Source of the DNA: DATEPR01 sp963780635
GTDB taxonomy: Bacteria; Actinomycetota; Actinomycetes; Mycobacteriales; Pseudonocardiaceae
Assembly: GCA_963780635.1 (NCBI GenBank)
Contig: CAWACW010000024.1
Coordinates: 62,001 to 126,000 of the forward strand
Length of the DNA: 64,000 nt
Direction of reading: 5' to 3'
Below are positions 55,064 through 63,332 of this stretch, in pieces (the first letter of the stretch is position 1; each line of letters begins with the position of its first letter). A program made the position numbers and the translations under genes. The notes beneath the pieces were generated by a model. The model ran no database searches. It was not told the DNA's origin and was given only the letters and a program-made list of their open reading frames with translations.

Positions 55064-55108
55064 GATCGTCCCGTGGGGGGGGGGGGGGGGGGGGGGATCG
55101 TCCCGTGG
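55064..55108. repeat. 22-base G tract between 12-bp direct repeats
   Basis: A run of 22 G (55075-55096) is flanked by GATCGTCCCGTG on both sides (from 55064 and from 55096). It lies in the 427 bp between the tRNA and the channel gene, which otherwise shows no gene. Such a run can form a G-quadruplex and slips in replication; it is also a classic place for consensus error. The repeat on both sides suggests a duplication that the tract expanded within. Confidence 0.7.
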
Positions 55109-55415
55109 CCCGTGGCCCGTGACCTGCGGCCCGGCGGGCCAGCGAGTCGATTGTACGGTCGTCGGCCTACGTGGCGTCCTGGTCGTACACCCCGCAAGGT
55201 GCACACTGACCTGCAGCTCCGCGCTCGAATTTTGGCGCCCAACGACGGTTGCGAGCACGACCACAGAGCCGACTTGGCACGGTCACCAGGCGGTGACGAT
55301 CGCCGACACGGTGGGCCGGCTGAGCCGGGCGGGCGATCGACGCACGTCGACGCTCCGCCCAAGGGTGATCGCGCCACGACCGTGCGCGATGCGCAGGCCA
55401 GCGGGATCCTGAGGC

Positions 55416-56273
55416 ATGTCAGAAACCGACGCATCGCCTACCGGCCGCGGGCGATTGGCCCGATTCCGTGCGGCGGAAGTAAATGACACGTTCACTCGAT
55501 GGACCGAATTGCCAATGCTGATCCTGTCCATCCTATTTCTCGCAGTGCTGGTCATCCCGGTGTTGGATCGGCAGTTGTCGCCGGCCGGGAACAAGGCGAT
55601 CGCTGTGGTCGGGGACGTGATCTGGGTCATTTTTGTGATCGAGTACCTGATTCGGTTCGCCATCGCGCAGCGACGTGGTGCGTTCGTCTTGCACAACATC
55701 CCTGACTTGCTGGCGGTGGCTGTTCCGGTTCTCCGGCCTGTCCGGCTGGTGCGGCTGGCCCGGCTCGCCCGGTTCACCCGCTCCGGTGCGCTGGTCGCAC
55801 GAACTGCCCGTTTCGGGCGTGGTCGACTCGACCGTCAGATCGCAATCCAGACCACGATGACCGCTATTCTTGTCCTCTTCGTGGCCGCCGTCGGCGTCTT
55901 CGACGTTGAGCGGGACGCACCCGATGGCAACATCCACACCCTTGGCGACGCGGCTTGGTGGGCGATCACGACCGTGACGACGGTCGGCTACGGCGACCGC
56001 TATCCGGTCACCAATGAAGGCCGGCTGATCGCGGTCGGCCTCATGTTGACCGGCATCGCCGTCCTCGGGGTGATCACGGCATCCATCGCCAGTTGGTTCG
56101 TCGGTAGTCTCCAAGCTGTCGAGCGGGCGGATACCGAACAAGCTGCCCGACAGCAACGGCTCGAAGTGGCGTTGACCGAAGCGCTCGACCGCCTCGCTCG
56201 CGTGGAGGCGCATCTCGGGACCGACCCCGGTCTGCCGATAGATCACCCGCCAGCACCTGGCGGTCCAGCCTGA
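55416..56273 (+). CDS. Voltage-gated-type potassium channel
   Basis: 285 residues with six membrane segments. TELPMLILSILFLAVLVIPV starts S1; the Arg-rich S4 RPVRLVRLARLARFTRSG has positive charges every third or fourth residue; the filter TTVGYGD (about 188-194) follows the pore helix WWAITTVT; S6 is ITASIASWFVGS. The C-terminal tail RQQRLEVALTEALDRLARVE is a likely coiled coil for tetramer assembly. It conducts K+ in response to voltage in related proteins. Stands alone, convergent to the ArsR-GNAT gene. Confidence 0.92.
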   Translation: MSETDASPTGRGRLARFRAAEVNDTFTRWTELPMLILSILFLAVLVIPVLDRQLSPAGNKAIAVVGDVIWVIFVIEYLIRFAIAQRRGAFVLHNIPDLLAVAVPVLRPVRLVRLARLARFTRSGALVARTARFGRGRLDRQIAIQTTMTAILVLFVAAVGVFDVERDAPDGNIHTLGDAAWWAITTVTTVGYGDRYPVTNEGRLIAVGLMLTGIAVLGVITASIASWFVGSLQAVERADTEQAARQQRLEVALTEALDRLARVEAHLGTDPGLPIDHPPAPGGPA

Positions 56274-56329
56274 TAACGACTGGCAGAAGATGAACGGCCG
56301 GGCCCTGACGGAACACTGGTTCGCGCTGG

Positions 56330-57133
56330 TCAGGTTGTTGGCGGGTGGATGGTTCGGGTGGTTCGGCGTTCTATCAGGATGACGTCTCGCCATTGGCCTT
56401 GGTGGTGGCCAAGGCGCTCCCGTCGGCCTACGTCTCGGAAGCCCGCTCGGCGGTGCAGTGCCAGGCTCGCCTGGTTCTCCGGGAAGATGCCGCTCTGCAG
56501 CGTCCACACCCCGGCCGCTTCCGTCGACTCGATGTATACCGCCAGCAGTGCCCGGCCCACGCCTCTGCCCTGCTGGTCCGGCCGGATGTACACACTGTGC
56601 TCCAGCACTCCGGCGTACACCCGCCTGCTGGACACCGGTGACGCCGCGATCCAGCCGATGATCTCATCTCGATCGTCGACGGCCACGAACCTGTGTGCTG
56701 CCAGGTGATTGGCGTCCCAACGCGGCCACGTGGGCGCGGCGGTCTCGAAGCTGGCGTTGCCGCTGTCCAGGCCCTGCTGATACACCGCCAGCACCCCGCT
56801 CGCGTGCTCCTCGGTCATCGGCAGGACACGAGCCTGGTTCTCGGTGGCCGGCCGCTGGGGGCCCAGGACGGCGTCGAGCGCAGCCGGGAAGCGGGTCGCG
56901 CATCGCTCGTCCAACCGGTACCGGCTCTGTTCGGCCAGCACGAAGTGCAGCTCCACCAACACTTTCAGGTGCGCCGATACCGTGGACTGTCCAACTGGGA
57001 CACGCTGCACGATCTGGCCCACGCTCAGCGGGCCGTCCTGCTCGGCCAGCAGGCTCAGGATCTGCGCGCGGGTCGCGTCCGCCAGCGCACGGAACCAGCC
57101 CGCGTACGTCTCCGCCTGCTCACGGTCCAGCAT
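56330..57133 (-). CDS. ArsR-type HTH fused to a GNAT acetyltransferase (ArsN/PAT-like)
   Basis: 267 residues. Residues 1-95 are an ArsR winged helix (GQIVQRVPVGQSTVSAHLKVL). From about residue 105 a GNAT domain follows: VYIRPDQQGRGVGRALLAVY is the CoA loop and GIFPENQASLALHRRAGFRD with GHHQGQWRDVILIER are typical of the phosphinothricin/methionine-sulfoximine and ArsN acetyltransferase group. The metal-binding Cys of classical ArsR are not seen. The ATG at 57133 has GGAG at proper distance and leaves the inverted repeat free upstream; the ATG at 57148 is an option. It may detoxify an amino-acid analogue or organoarsenical and regulate itself. Confidence 0.85.
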   Translation of the reverse strand: MLDREQAETYAGWFRALADATRAQILSLLAEQDGPLSVGQIVQRVPVGQSTVSAHLKVLVELHFVLAEQSRYRLDERCATRFPAALDAVLGPQRPATENQARVLPMTEEHASGVLAVYQQGLDSGNASFETAAPTWPRWDANHLAAHRFVAVDDRDEIIGWIAASPVSSRRVYAGVLEHSVYIRPDQQGRGVGRALLAVYIESTEAAGVWTLQSGIFPENQASLALHRRAGFRDVGRRERLGHHQGQWRDVILIERRTTRTIHPPTT

Positions 57134-57149
57134 CGCCACTCCGATCATC

Positions 57150-57173
57150 GCTCATCGACGATAGACGATGAGC
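57150..57173. promoter_or_regulatory. Inverted repeat upstream of the ArsR-GNAT gene
   Basis: GCTCATCG (57150-57157) and CGATGAGC (57166-57173) are perfect 8-bp arms around 8 bases, just upstream of the gene start. Suited to an ArsR dimer, so self-control is probable. Confidence 0.6.
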
Positions 57174-57252
57174 CGTCACCCGGGACTCGTCTCGCGGATC
57201 TCCGCCGGCCCGGCCCGTCCATCACGTGACCGCTCGGTGGGATAGTGCTCGG

Positions 57253-57459
57253 ATGCAGGCCCTCGGATTCGTGGCCGGGCTTCTCGCCGTGCTCGCACTG
57301 GTCGCGTTGATCAAGCCGGACACGTTCCTGCCTGCGGTGGTGCGGACCCGCATACCGGACCGGCCGTTCGGCCTGCCGTACCGGGCGGTGGTGAGGGTGT
57401 CCTGCCTGATCGTGCTGGCCGTCATCGCTGCCGTGCTGCACCTCGCCGGCTTCTACTGA
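57253..57459 (+). CDS. Small two-helix membrane protein
   Basis: 68 residues. MQALGFVAGLLAVLALVALI is the first membrane helix and VSCLIVLAVIAAVLHLAGFY the second, linked by a short polar loop (KPDTFLPAVVRTRIPDRPFG). No family recognised. In front lies a short gap to the ArsR-GNAT promoter; 153 bp behind starts the LuxR-type regulator. Ribosome site weak. Confidence 0.6.
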   Translation: MQALGFVAGLLAVLALVALIKPDTFLPAVVRTRIPDRPFGLPYRAVVRVSCLIVLAVIAAVLHLAGFY

Positions 57460-57612
57460 TCGATCACGGCAGTCTACAAAGGAGCAGGGGCGCTATCGCG
57501 AACTGATCTCATGTTTACTGTCCGCCGATCGGCCTAATACCGCCCGTGTGCGCTGGTCGCGATACGTAATGAGATGATTTCGAAGGCAGCAGCGCCCATC
57601 GGGGAGGCGTCC

Positions 57613-58260
57613 GTGATCAAAGTTGTACTTGCCGACGACGAGGACCTCGTTCGTTCCGGGCTGCGCATGATCCTGGGCAGCGCAGGCGACATCGAGGTGG
57701 TCGGCGAGTGCGACGACGGTGGTCAGGTCGCTGAGCTCGTCCGATTGCACCGTCCGCACGTGGTGCTGCTGGACATCCGGATGCGCACCACCGACGGCCT
57801 CGCCGCACTGCGCAAGCTGGTCGCGCTCGCGGAGCCGCCCGCGGTCGCCATGCTCACCACGTTCGACGTCGACGACTACGTCAGCGAGGCGCTTCGCTTG
57901 GGGGCCAACGGATTCCTGCTCAAGGACACCGAGCCGGCGCAACTGGTGAAGGCCGTCCGGGACCTCGCCAGGGGCGGTGCCGTGCTCGACCCCGGCGTCG
58001 CGGCGCGCGTGCTCGCGGCCGTGGCCAACGGCGAACGGGCCGCCGAGCCCGCGCGCAAGCTGCTCACCGTGCTGTCCGACCGGGAGCGTGAGGTGCTGTC
58101 GCTGATCGGGCGGGGCCTGTCCAACGCCGAGATCGGCGGCTCGCTGCACCTGTCCGAGGCGACCGTGAAGGGCTACGTGTCCGCGGTGCTGGGCAAGATC
58201 GGCGCCGCGAACCGGGTGCAGGCCGCGCTCGTCGCCTACCGGGGCGGTCTGATCGCCTAG
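57613..58260 (+). CDS. NarL/LuxR-family response regulator
   Basis: 215 residues. The receiver domain begins VIKVVLADDEDLVRSGLRMI with the phospho-Asp in VVLLDIRM (near residue 53) and LKDTEPAQLVKAV as the Lys region. The C-terminal LuxR helix-turn-helix is EREVLSLIGRGLSNAEIGGS. The GTG at 57613 after GGGGAGGCGTCC is preferred over 57574. No sensor kinase is adjacent on the same strand, so it is an orphan here. Its stop codon overlaps that of the convergent diguanylate cyclase within CTAG. Confidence 0.92.
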   Translation: MIKVVLADDEDLVRSGLRMILGSAGDIEVVGECDDGGQVAELVRLHRPHVVLLDIRMRTTDGLAALRKLVALAEPPAVAMLTTFDVDDYVSEALRLGANGFLLKDTEPAQLVKAVRDLARGGAVLDPGVAARVLAAVANGERAAEPARKLLTVLSDREREVLSLIGRGLSNAEIGGSLHLSEATVKGYVSAVLGKIGAANRVQAALVAYRGGLIA

Positions 58261-59753
58261 TGCTCGCCGGCCAGCTGGGAGATGTCGTCCAGCTGGGGCT
58301 GGTAGATCACGACGCGGTTCCGGCCGTGCCGCTTCGCCTGGTAGAGCACGATGTCCGCGACGGCGAACAGATCGTCGAGCCCACCGCTGCCGCTGGCCAC
58401 GCCGATGCTGACCGTCGGCCGCCGGGCCGAACCGAGCACCATGGTCCAGTCGTGGTCGGCGACCGACGCCCGGATCCGCTCGGCCACCACCGGGCCCGCC
58501 TCCCGGTCACCGCTGGCGTCGCCGAGCAGCACCACGAACTCGTCGCCCGCCCATCGCGCCACGATGTCGTCGCTGCGGCACTCGTGCCGGATCAGCAGGG
58601 CGATCTCGCGCAGGGCAGCGTCACCAGCGGCGTGCCCGGCGTCGTCGTTGACGCCCTTGAACCAGTCGACGTCGATCAGCACCAGCCACGGCGTCCGGCC
58701 ACTCTCGACGGCCTGCGCGAGCATCGCGGGCGCGGTGCGTTCCAGCCCGAGTCGATTGGCCAGGCCGGTCAACGGATCGCGGGCCGCCGCCTCCTGCGCG
58801 GCCGTCGCCAGCCGCTGTGCCAGCGCCGCGAGCCTGCGCTGCTCCATCGCCTGGCCGAGTCCTTCGCGCAGGGTCTCGGCGGCCTTACGCGCTGCCGCGA
58901 CGCTGCGCCGCAGCGCCACCGCCTCGCCGACCGGATCGTCCAACTCGGCGCAGATGTCCGCGAGATCCGTGGAGAAGCGCAGCAGCAGCGACGTGTCGGC
59001 GATCAGTTCCGCGTTGGTCACCGACCGGGCCGCCATCGTCCTGGCCTCGGTCAGTTCGCCGCGCGACTGGTGCACCACCGCCAGCACCCACTGCCCGACC
59101 GCGATCGCCCAGACGTCGTCGGCCTGCATGCCCAGCCGCAGCACCTGCCGCCCCGCCTCGGCGGCCGCCGCCAGCTCACCGAGCCCGGCCAGCGAACGGC
59201 CGTACGCGCCGAGCAACGCGCGGTGGGTGCGTTCGTCCGCCCCCAGGCCGAGGCCCTCGGCGAGCACGGTCCTGGCTTCCTCGAACGCGGCGTCGGCGTC
59301 GACGCCCTCGGCGGCCCGGAAGTTCAGCGTGCCGCCCAGGCGCTGCAGGTTGCTCGCGAGCAGCTGGGGGTCGTCGGTTTCGCGCGCGCAGCGCACCGAC
59401 AGCCGCAGCGTGTCCAGCGCGGCCCGGCGGTTGCCGAGGCCCTCCAGCAGGTAGCCCAGCTGGCCGAGGGTGCGTGCCGCAGCGGGCCCGGTGGACTTGG
59501 TCGCGTCGAAGTCCGTCCAGCCCTCGGCCGCCAGTTCCAGCGCGAGCGGGATCCGGCCCAGCCGCCATGCCATGACGGCGCGGTGCACGAACAGGGAGGC
59601 ACGGGTGCCCTCGTCGGCGACGCGGTCGTTGCGGGCGAGGATGCGGTCGAGCAGGGCGTTCGCTTCGTCGAGGTGGCCGGCCGTGACTAGTTGGCGCACC
59701 TCGATATCGGCGTCCGGCAGTTCATCAGGACTGCGCGGTTGGTCCCGCTCCAC
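58257..59753 (-). CDS. Diguanylate cyclase with TPR-like sensor region
   Basis: 498 residues. The first 300 are helical with TPR-like repeats (ARTLGQLGYLLEGLGNRRAA, AYGRSLAGLGELAAAAEAG). The last 170 form a GGDEF domain: ARDPLTGLANRLGLERTAPA starts it, VLIDVDWFKGVNDDAGHAAG binds Mg/GTP, and RWAGDEFVVLL is the signature with Ala in the first position, a variant usually still active. No RxxD inhibitory site is evident just upstream of the signature (RSDDIVARWAGDEF). It makes c-di-GMP. Begins with GTG. Tail-to-tail with the LuxR regulator. Confidence 0.92.
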   Translation of the reverse strand: MERDQPRSPDELPDADIEVRQLVTAGHLDEANALLDRILARNDRVADEGTRASLFVHRAVMAWRLGRIPLALELAAEGWTDFDATKSTGPAAARTLGQLGYLLEGLGNRRAALDTLRLSVRCARETDDPQLLASNLQRLGGTLNFRAAEGVDADAAFEEARTVLAEGLGLGADERTHRALLGAYGRSLAGLGELAAAAEAGRQVLRLGMQADDVWAIAVGQWVLAVVHQSRGELTEARTMAARSVTNAELIADTSLLLRFSTDLADICAELDDPVGEAVALRRSVAAARKAAETLREGLGQAMEQRRLAALAQRLATAAQEAAARDPLTGLANRLGLERTAPAMLAQAVESGRTPWLVLIDVDWFKGVNDDAGHAAGDAALREIALLIRHECRSDDIVARWAGDEFVVLLGDASGDREAGPVVAERIRASVADHDWTMVLGSARRPTVSIGVASGSGGLDDLFAVADIVLYQAKRHGRNRVVIYQPQLDDISQLAGEH

Positions 59754-59979
59754 CTCTGTCTCGACGCTCCCTGACCGGCGGTCGTAGCCACTACGAACGG
59801 TCTTGTCGCCGGTGTGCTCCGGAGGTTACCGGTGACCGTCGCGCCTTGTACTGTCAGTCGCGGCGAATGTCGCCGGATCGGACTAATGAGCGGACCGTTA
59901 CCGGTACCGGCCGTGTCGAGTCGTTGACAGGAACGATGTGTCCCCGCCGCCATCCGGGTTGGCTGACTAGGGTCGACCC

Positions 59980-60300
59980 ATGCTGAAGTTCATCGCCTTG
60001 TACCAGAAGCCGGCCGACCCGGAAGCCTTCGAGGAGCGGTACTTCGGTTCGCACATGCCCCTGGTGGACCGCACGCCCGGGCTGGTGCGGGCCGAGGTGG
60101 CGCGGGTCGCGCGGGTGCTGATGCCCGGTTTCCTCGGCGAGACCGAGCCGTACCTGATGACGGAGCTGTACTTCGAGTCCGCCGAGTCCGCGAAGGCGGC
60201 CTTCGGGTCGGCGGAATGGCAGGTGGCCGGTGCGAACCTGACCGAGATCGGCGGCATGCCGCTGGTCGCCATGTTCACCGCGGACGTCCTGGACTCCTGA
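59980..60300 (+). CDS. EthD-family protein
   Basis: 106 residues of the ferredoxin-like dimeric alpha/beta barrel. KFIALYQKPADPEAFEERYF with SHMPLVDRTPGL is the EthD signature, whose conserved His lies in HMPL. Such proteins assist degradation of ethers or aromatic compounds; the exact role is often unknown. ATG at 59980. A hydrolase gene follows after a TetR-type operator, so the two are not obviously one transcript. Confidence 0.88.
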   Translation: MLKFIALYQKPADPEAFEERYFGSHMPLVDRTPGLVRAEVARVARVLMPGFLGETEPYLMTELYFESAESAKAAFGSAEWQVAGANLTEIGGMPLVAMFTADVLDS

Positions 60301-60340
60301 ACCACGCGAATCGCCTGCCCTGAACCGGGCATGGCCATTG

Positions 60341-60357
60341 ACATACAGACTGTATGT
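60341..60357. promoter_or_regulatory. TetR operator overlapping the hydrolase promoter
   Basis: ACATACAG-A-CTGTATGT is a perfect 8+1+8 palindrome. TTGACA (60338-60343) overlaps its left arm and would be the -35 box, and the hydrolase ATG lies 17 bases downstream. The TetR gene following the hydrolase is the natural binder. Confidence 0.8.
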
Positions 60358-60373
60358 ATGTTTCCGTTGACGC

Positions 60374-61234
60374 ATGACGACGAGCGGACCTCTGGGCACC
60401 GAACGCACCGTCGACCTGGCGAGCGGCCGGGTGCGCTACTACGAGCGCGGCACCGGGGCTCCGGTCGTGTTCGTGCACGGCGTGCTGGTCAACTCAGGCC
60501 TGTGGCGCAAGGTCGTGCCGGACATCGCCGAAGCCGGTTTCCGTTGCCTGACACCGGACTGGCCCCTCGGCGGGCACCGCACGCCGATGCCGCCCAACGC
60601 CGACCTGAGCCCGCCGGGGGTCGCCGGATTGATCGCCGAGTTCCTCGACGAGCTGGACCTGACGGATGTCACGATCGTCGCCAACGACACCGGCTGCGCG
60701 ATCACCCAACTGCTGATGACCGAGCATCCGCGGCGGCTGGGCCGGATCGTGCTCACCCCCGGCGACGCGCTGGACTACTTCTTCCCGCCGATGCTCTCCC
60801 CGTTGCCGAAGGTGGTGGCCATACCCGGCATGACCTGGCTGATGGCCAAGGCGATCCAGGTGCCGTTCATCCGGAACTCGCCGACGGTGTTCGGGAGCGT
60901 GGCGAAGAAACCGATCCCGAACGACGTCTGGCGCTCCTACACCGGACCCTGCGGCGAGAGCCCCGAGATCCGGCGGGATCTGCGGAAGTTCCTGCGTGGC
61001 GTGCACAAGCGCTACACGCTGGCCGCGGCCGACCGGTTCGGCGACTGCAAGCAGCCGGTGCTGCTGATCGGCGCCGCCGAGGACAAGTTCTTCCCGCCCC
61101 GGCTGTGGGAGCGGTTGGCGCAGCTGCTGCCCGACGCCCGCCGGGTCGTCATCGAGGACTCGCGTACCTTCGTGTCCGAGGATCAGCCTGCCGAAGTGGT
61201 CAGGCTGGTGGTGGACTTCCTGCGCTCGCACTGA
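60374..61234 (+). CDS. Alpha/beta hydrolase under TetR control
   Basis: 286 residues. VVFVHGVLVNSGLWRKVVPD gives the oxyanion region. The nucleophile elbow is VANDTGCAITQLLM, with Asp and no first Gly, like haloalkane dehalogenases. At the place of the catalytic His, IEDSRTFVSEDQPAEV has no His, so the third catalytic residue is missing or replaced. Homologues with this SRTF motif are common in actinobacteria. It may bind or act on a hydrophobic substrate that is also the TetR ligand. It starts 17 bp after the operator and ends shortly before the TetR gene. Confidence 0.85.
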   Translation: MTTSGPLGTERTVDLASGRVRYYERGTGAPVVFVHGVLVNSGLWRKVVPDIAEAGFRCLTPDWPLGGHRTPMPPNADLSPPGVAGLIAEFLDELDLTDVTIVANDTGCAITQLLMTEHPRRLGRIVLTPGDALDYFFPPMLSPLPKVVAIPGMTWLMAKAIQVPFIRNSPTVFGSVAKKPIPNDVWRSYTGPCGESPEIRRDLRKFLRGVHKRYTLAAADRFGDCKQPVLLIGAAEDKFFPPRLWERLAQLLPDARRVVIEDSRTFVSEDQPAEVVRLVVDFLRSH

Positions 61235-61266
61235 CGGTCGCGGGACGAGCGGTTCGGCGGGACGGG

Positions 61267-61906
61267 TTGGCACGGCAGGGTAGTGGTCGAGACAGGCAGA
61301 GCCAGCAGGACAGGTCGCGGGCGACCAGGGCCGCTCTGGTCTCGACGGCGCGTCGGCTGTTCGCCGAGCGCGGCTACGCGGACGTCGCAGCGGCGGAGAT
61401 CGTGTCCGCCGCGGGGTTGACCAGGGGAGCGCTCTACCACCACTACAGCGACAAACGGGACCTCTTCCGTGCGGTGTTCGTCGAGCTGGAAGCTGAGATG
61501 ACCGCGGAGATCGAGGTCGCCGCGGGCACGGCGGCACGCGGCGATCTGGGCGCCGCGATGACCGCCGCGCTGGACGCCTACCTCGCCCAGTGCGAGCGGG
61601 ACGAGGTCGTGCGGATCATGCTCACGGACGCGCCGCTGCGTGCTGGGCTGGCGGCTGTGGCGGGATCTGGAGACCAAGCACGGACTGGGCATGATCGCGA
61701 CCATGCTGGAGGTCGCGATGGATGCCGGACTGTTGCCACGGCAATCCGTCCAGATACTCGGGCAGCTCGTGCTCTCCGCGTTGAACGAGGGCGCGCTGCT
61801 GGTCGCCGACGCGCGGGACGCCGCGGCGCGGGCCACCGTGCGCGTCGAGGTCCGGCAGGCCCTGCTCACGCTGTTCAGCGGGCTGGGCCTGTCGACAGGG
61901 ACCTGA
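61267..61906 (+). pseudogene. TetR-family regulator, frameshifted
   Basis: The first frame gives AALVSTARRLFAERGYADVA, then IVSAAGLTRGALYHHYSDKR, a TetR helix-turn-helix. After IMLTDAP the family-like continuation VLGWRLWRDLETKHGLGMIA lies in another frame, starting about 61640 and ending at 61906, so one base is inserted near 61637. No ATG or GTG precedes the first frame closely; TTG at 61267 (LARQGSGRDRQ) is the best guess for the start. If the shift is an error, the protein would be about 212 residues and normal. It should bind the palindrome before the hydrolase gene. Confidence 0.8.
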
Positions 61907-61932
61907 CCCAGGGCACGTGGTCGGATGGCGCG

Positions 61933-62541
61933 GTGCTGCTCACCGTGTTGCAATTGGTCGGAATCGGGGTGTTCGCCGCATCCGGTGCGCTGGCTGCCGT
62001 GCGGGCGCGGCTGGACGTGTTCGGTGTCGCGGTCGTCGGTATGACCACGGCGTTGGGCGGCGGGCTGATCCGGGACGTACTGCTGGGAGTGCACCCACCG
62101 ACCGCGCTGGAGCACTGGCCGTTCCTGCTGGTGCCGCTCGTCGTGTCGCTGGTCGTGTTCCGGTTTCATCCGCAGGTGGTGCGGCTGCGGCGGGCCATGC
62201 TGCTCGCGGACGCCGTCGGGCTGGGCCTGTTCGTCACGTCCAGCACCCAGACCGCGCTGGACCTGGGCGTGCCGCGGTACGACGCGTGGCTGGTCGGTAT
62301 GACTGCCGCGATCGGCGGCGGCGTGCTGCGCGACCTGCTGCTGCGGGAGATCCCCGTGGTGCTGCGCCGGGAGATCTACGCACTCGCCGCGCTGGCAGGC
62401 GGGGTGCTGGTGGTGCTCGGCGACTGGCTGGGGCTGCCGTCCGGCCCGGTCGCCGTGGTCGGCTCGGCGCTCGTCGTGCTGATCAGGGTGCTCGCGCTGT
62501 GGCGGCGGTGGAACGCGCCCACGGCGCCCGGAGCGGCCTGA
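61933..62541 (+). CDS. TRIC-type cation channel family protein (UPF0126)
   Basis: 202 residues with seven membrane segments in two UPF0126 modules. ASGALAAVRARLDVFGVAVV then GGGLIRDVLLG is the first, AMLLADAVGLGLFVTSSTQT then AAIGGGVLRDLLLREIPVVL the second. Prokaryotic TRIC channels form trimers and conduct K+ or Na+; some relatives affect glycine uptake. The GTG at 61933 is the only in-frame start near the first helix. It starts 26 bp after the TetR gene and may be co-transcribed. Confidence 0.88.
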   Translation: MLLTVLQLVGIGVFAASGALAAVRARLDVFGVAVVGMTTALGGGLIRDVLLGVHPPTALEHWPFLLVPLVVSLVVFRFHPQVVRLRRAMLLADAVGLGLFVTSSTQTALDLGVPRYDAWLVGMTAAIGGGVLRDLLLREIPVVLRREIYALAALAGGVLVVLGDWLGLPSGPVAVVGSALVVLIRVLALWRRWNAPTAPGAA

Positions 62542-62633
62542 CGTTCGCGCGGACCGGTGAAATCGCCGACAAGCCACCTCCTTGCACAGGTGTCTCTCAG
62601 GCGGTTCTCAGGACGGGTCGGGAAACTGTCCAC

Positions 62634-63332
62634 ATGCGCATCCTCGTTGTCGACGACGACCGCGCCGTGCGCGAGTCGCTGCGGCGGTCGTTGCAGTTCA
62701 ACGGCTACCAGGTCGATCTCGCCGGCGACGGCCAGCAGGCCCTGGACTCCGTGACCCAGCAGCGGCCCGACGCGATGGTGCTGGACGTGATGATGCCCAG
62801 GCTGGACGGGCTCGAGGTGTGCAGGCGGCTGCGCGGCACCGGCGACGACCTGCCGATCCTGGTGCTCACCGCGCGCGACGCCGTGTCCGACCGGGTCGCC
62901 GGCCTGGACGCCGGTGCCGACGACTACCTGCCCAAGCCGTTCGCGCTGGAGGAGTTGCTCGCCCGGCTGCGGGCACTGCTGCGGCGGGCGATCGCCGAGA
63001 CCGACGCGCTCAATTCGGACGGACCGCCCGCGATGCGGTTCGCCGACCTGGAGCTGGACCCCGGCACCCGGGACGTGCACCGCGGCGAGCGGTCGATCAG
63101 CCTGACCAGGACCGAGTTCGCCCTGCTGGAGCTGTTCATGGCCCACCCGAAGCAGGTGTTGACGCGGGGTCGCATCCTGGAGGACGTGTGGGGTTACGAC
63201 TTCCCGACCTCCGGCAACGCGCTGGAGGTCTACGTCGGCTACCTGCGGCGCAAGACCGAGGCCGACGGTGAGCCGAGACTGATCCATACCGTGCGCGGCG
63301 TGGGCTACGTGCTGCGGGAGACCCCGCCGTGA
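62634..63332 (+). CDS. mprA: OmpR-family response regulator, MprA-like
   Basis: 232 residues. MRILVVDDDRAVRESLRRSL begins the receiver; AMVLDVMMPRLDGLEVC contains the phospho-Asp; LVLTARDAVSDRVAGLDAGA has the switch Thr and ADDYLPKPFALEELLARLRA the Lys. The C-terminal winged helix has LTRTEFALLELFMAHPKQVL and YVGYLRRKTEADGEPRLIHT. High likeness to mycobacterial MprA, which answers cell-envelope stress and controls HtrA-type proteases. The GTG of the kinase gene overlaps its stop. Confidence 0.92.
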   Translation: MRILVVDDDRAVRESLRRSLQFNGYQVDLAGDGQQALDSVTQQRPDAMVLDVMMPRLDGLEVCRRLRGTGDDLPILVLTARDAVSDRVAGLDAGADDYLPKPFALEELLARLRALLRRAIAETDALNSDGPPAMRFADLELDPGTRDVHRGERSISLTRTEFALLELFMAHPKQVLTRGRILEDVWGYDFPTSGNALEVYVGYLRRKTEADGEPRLIHTVRGVGYVLRETPP

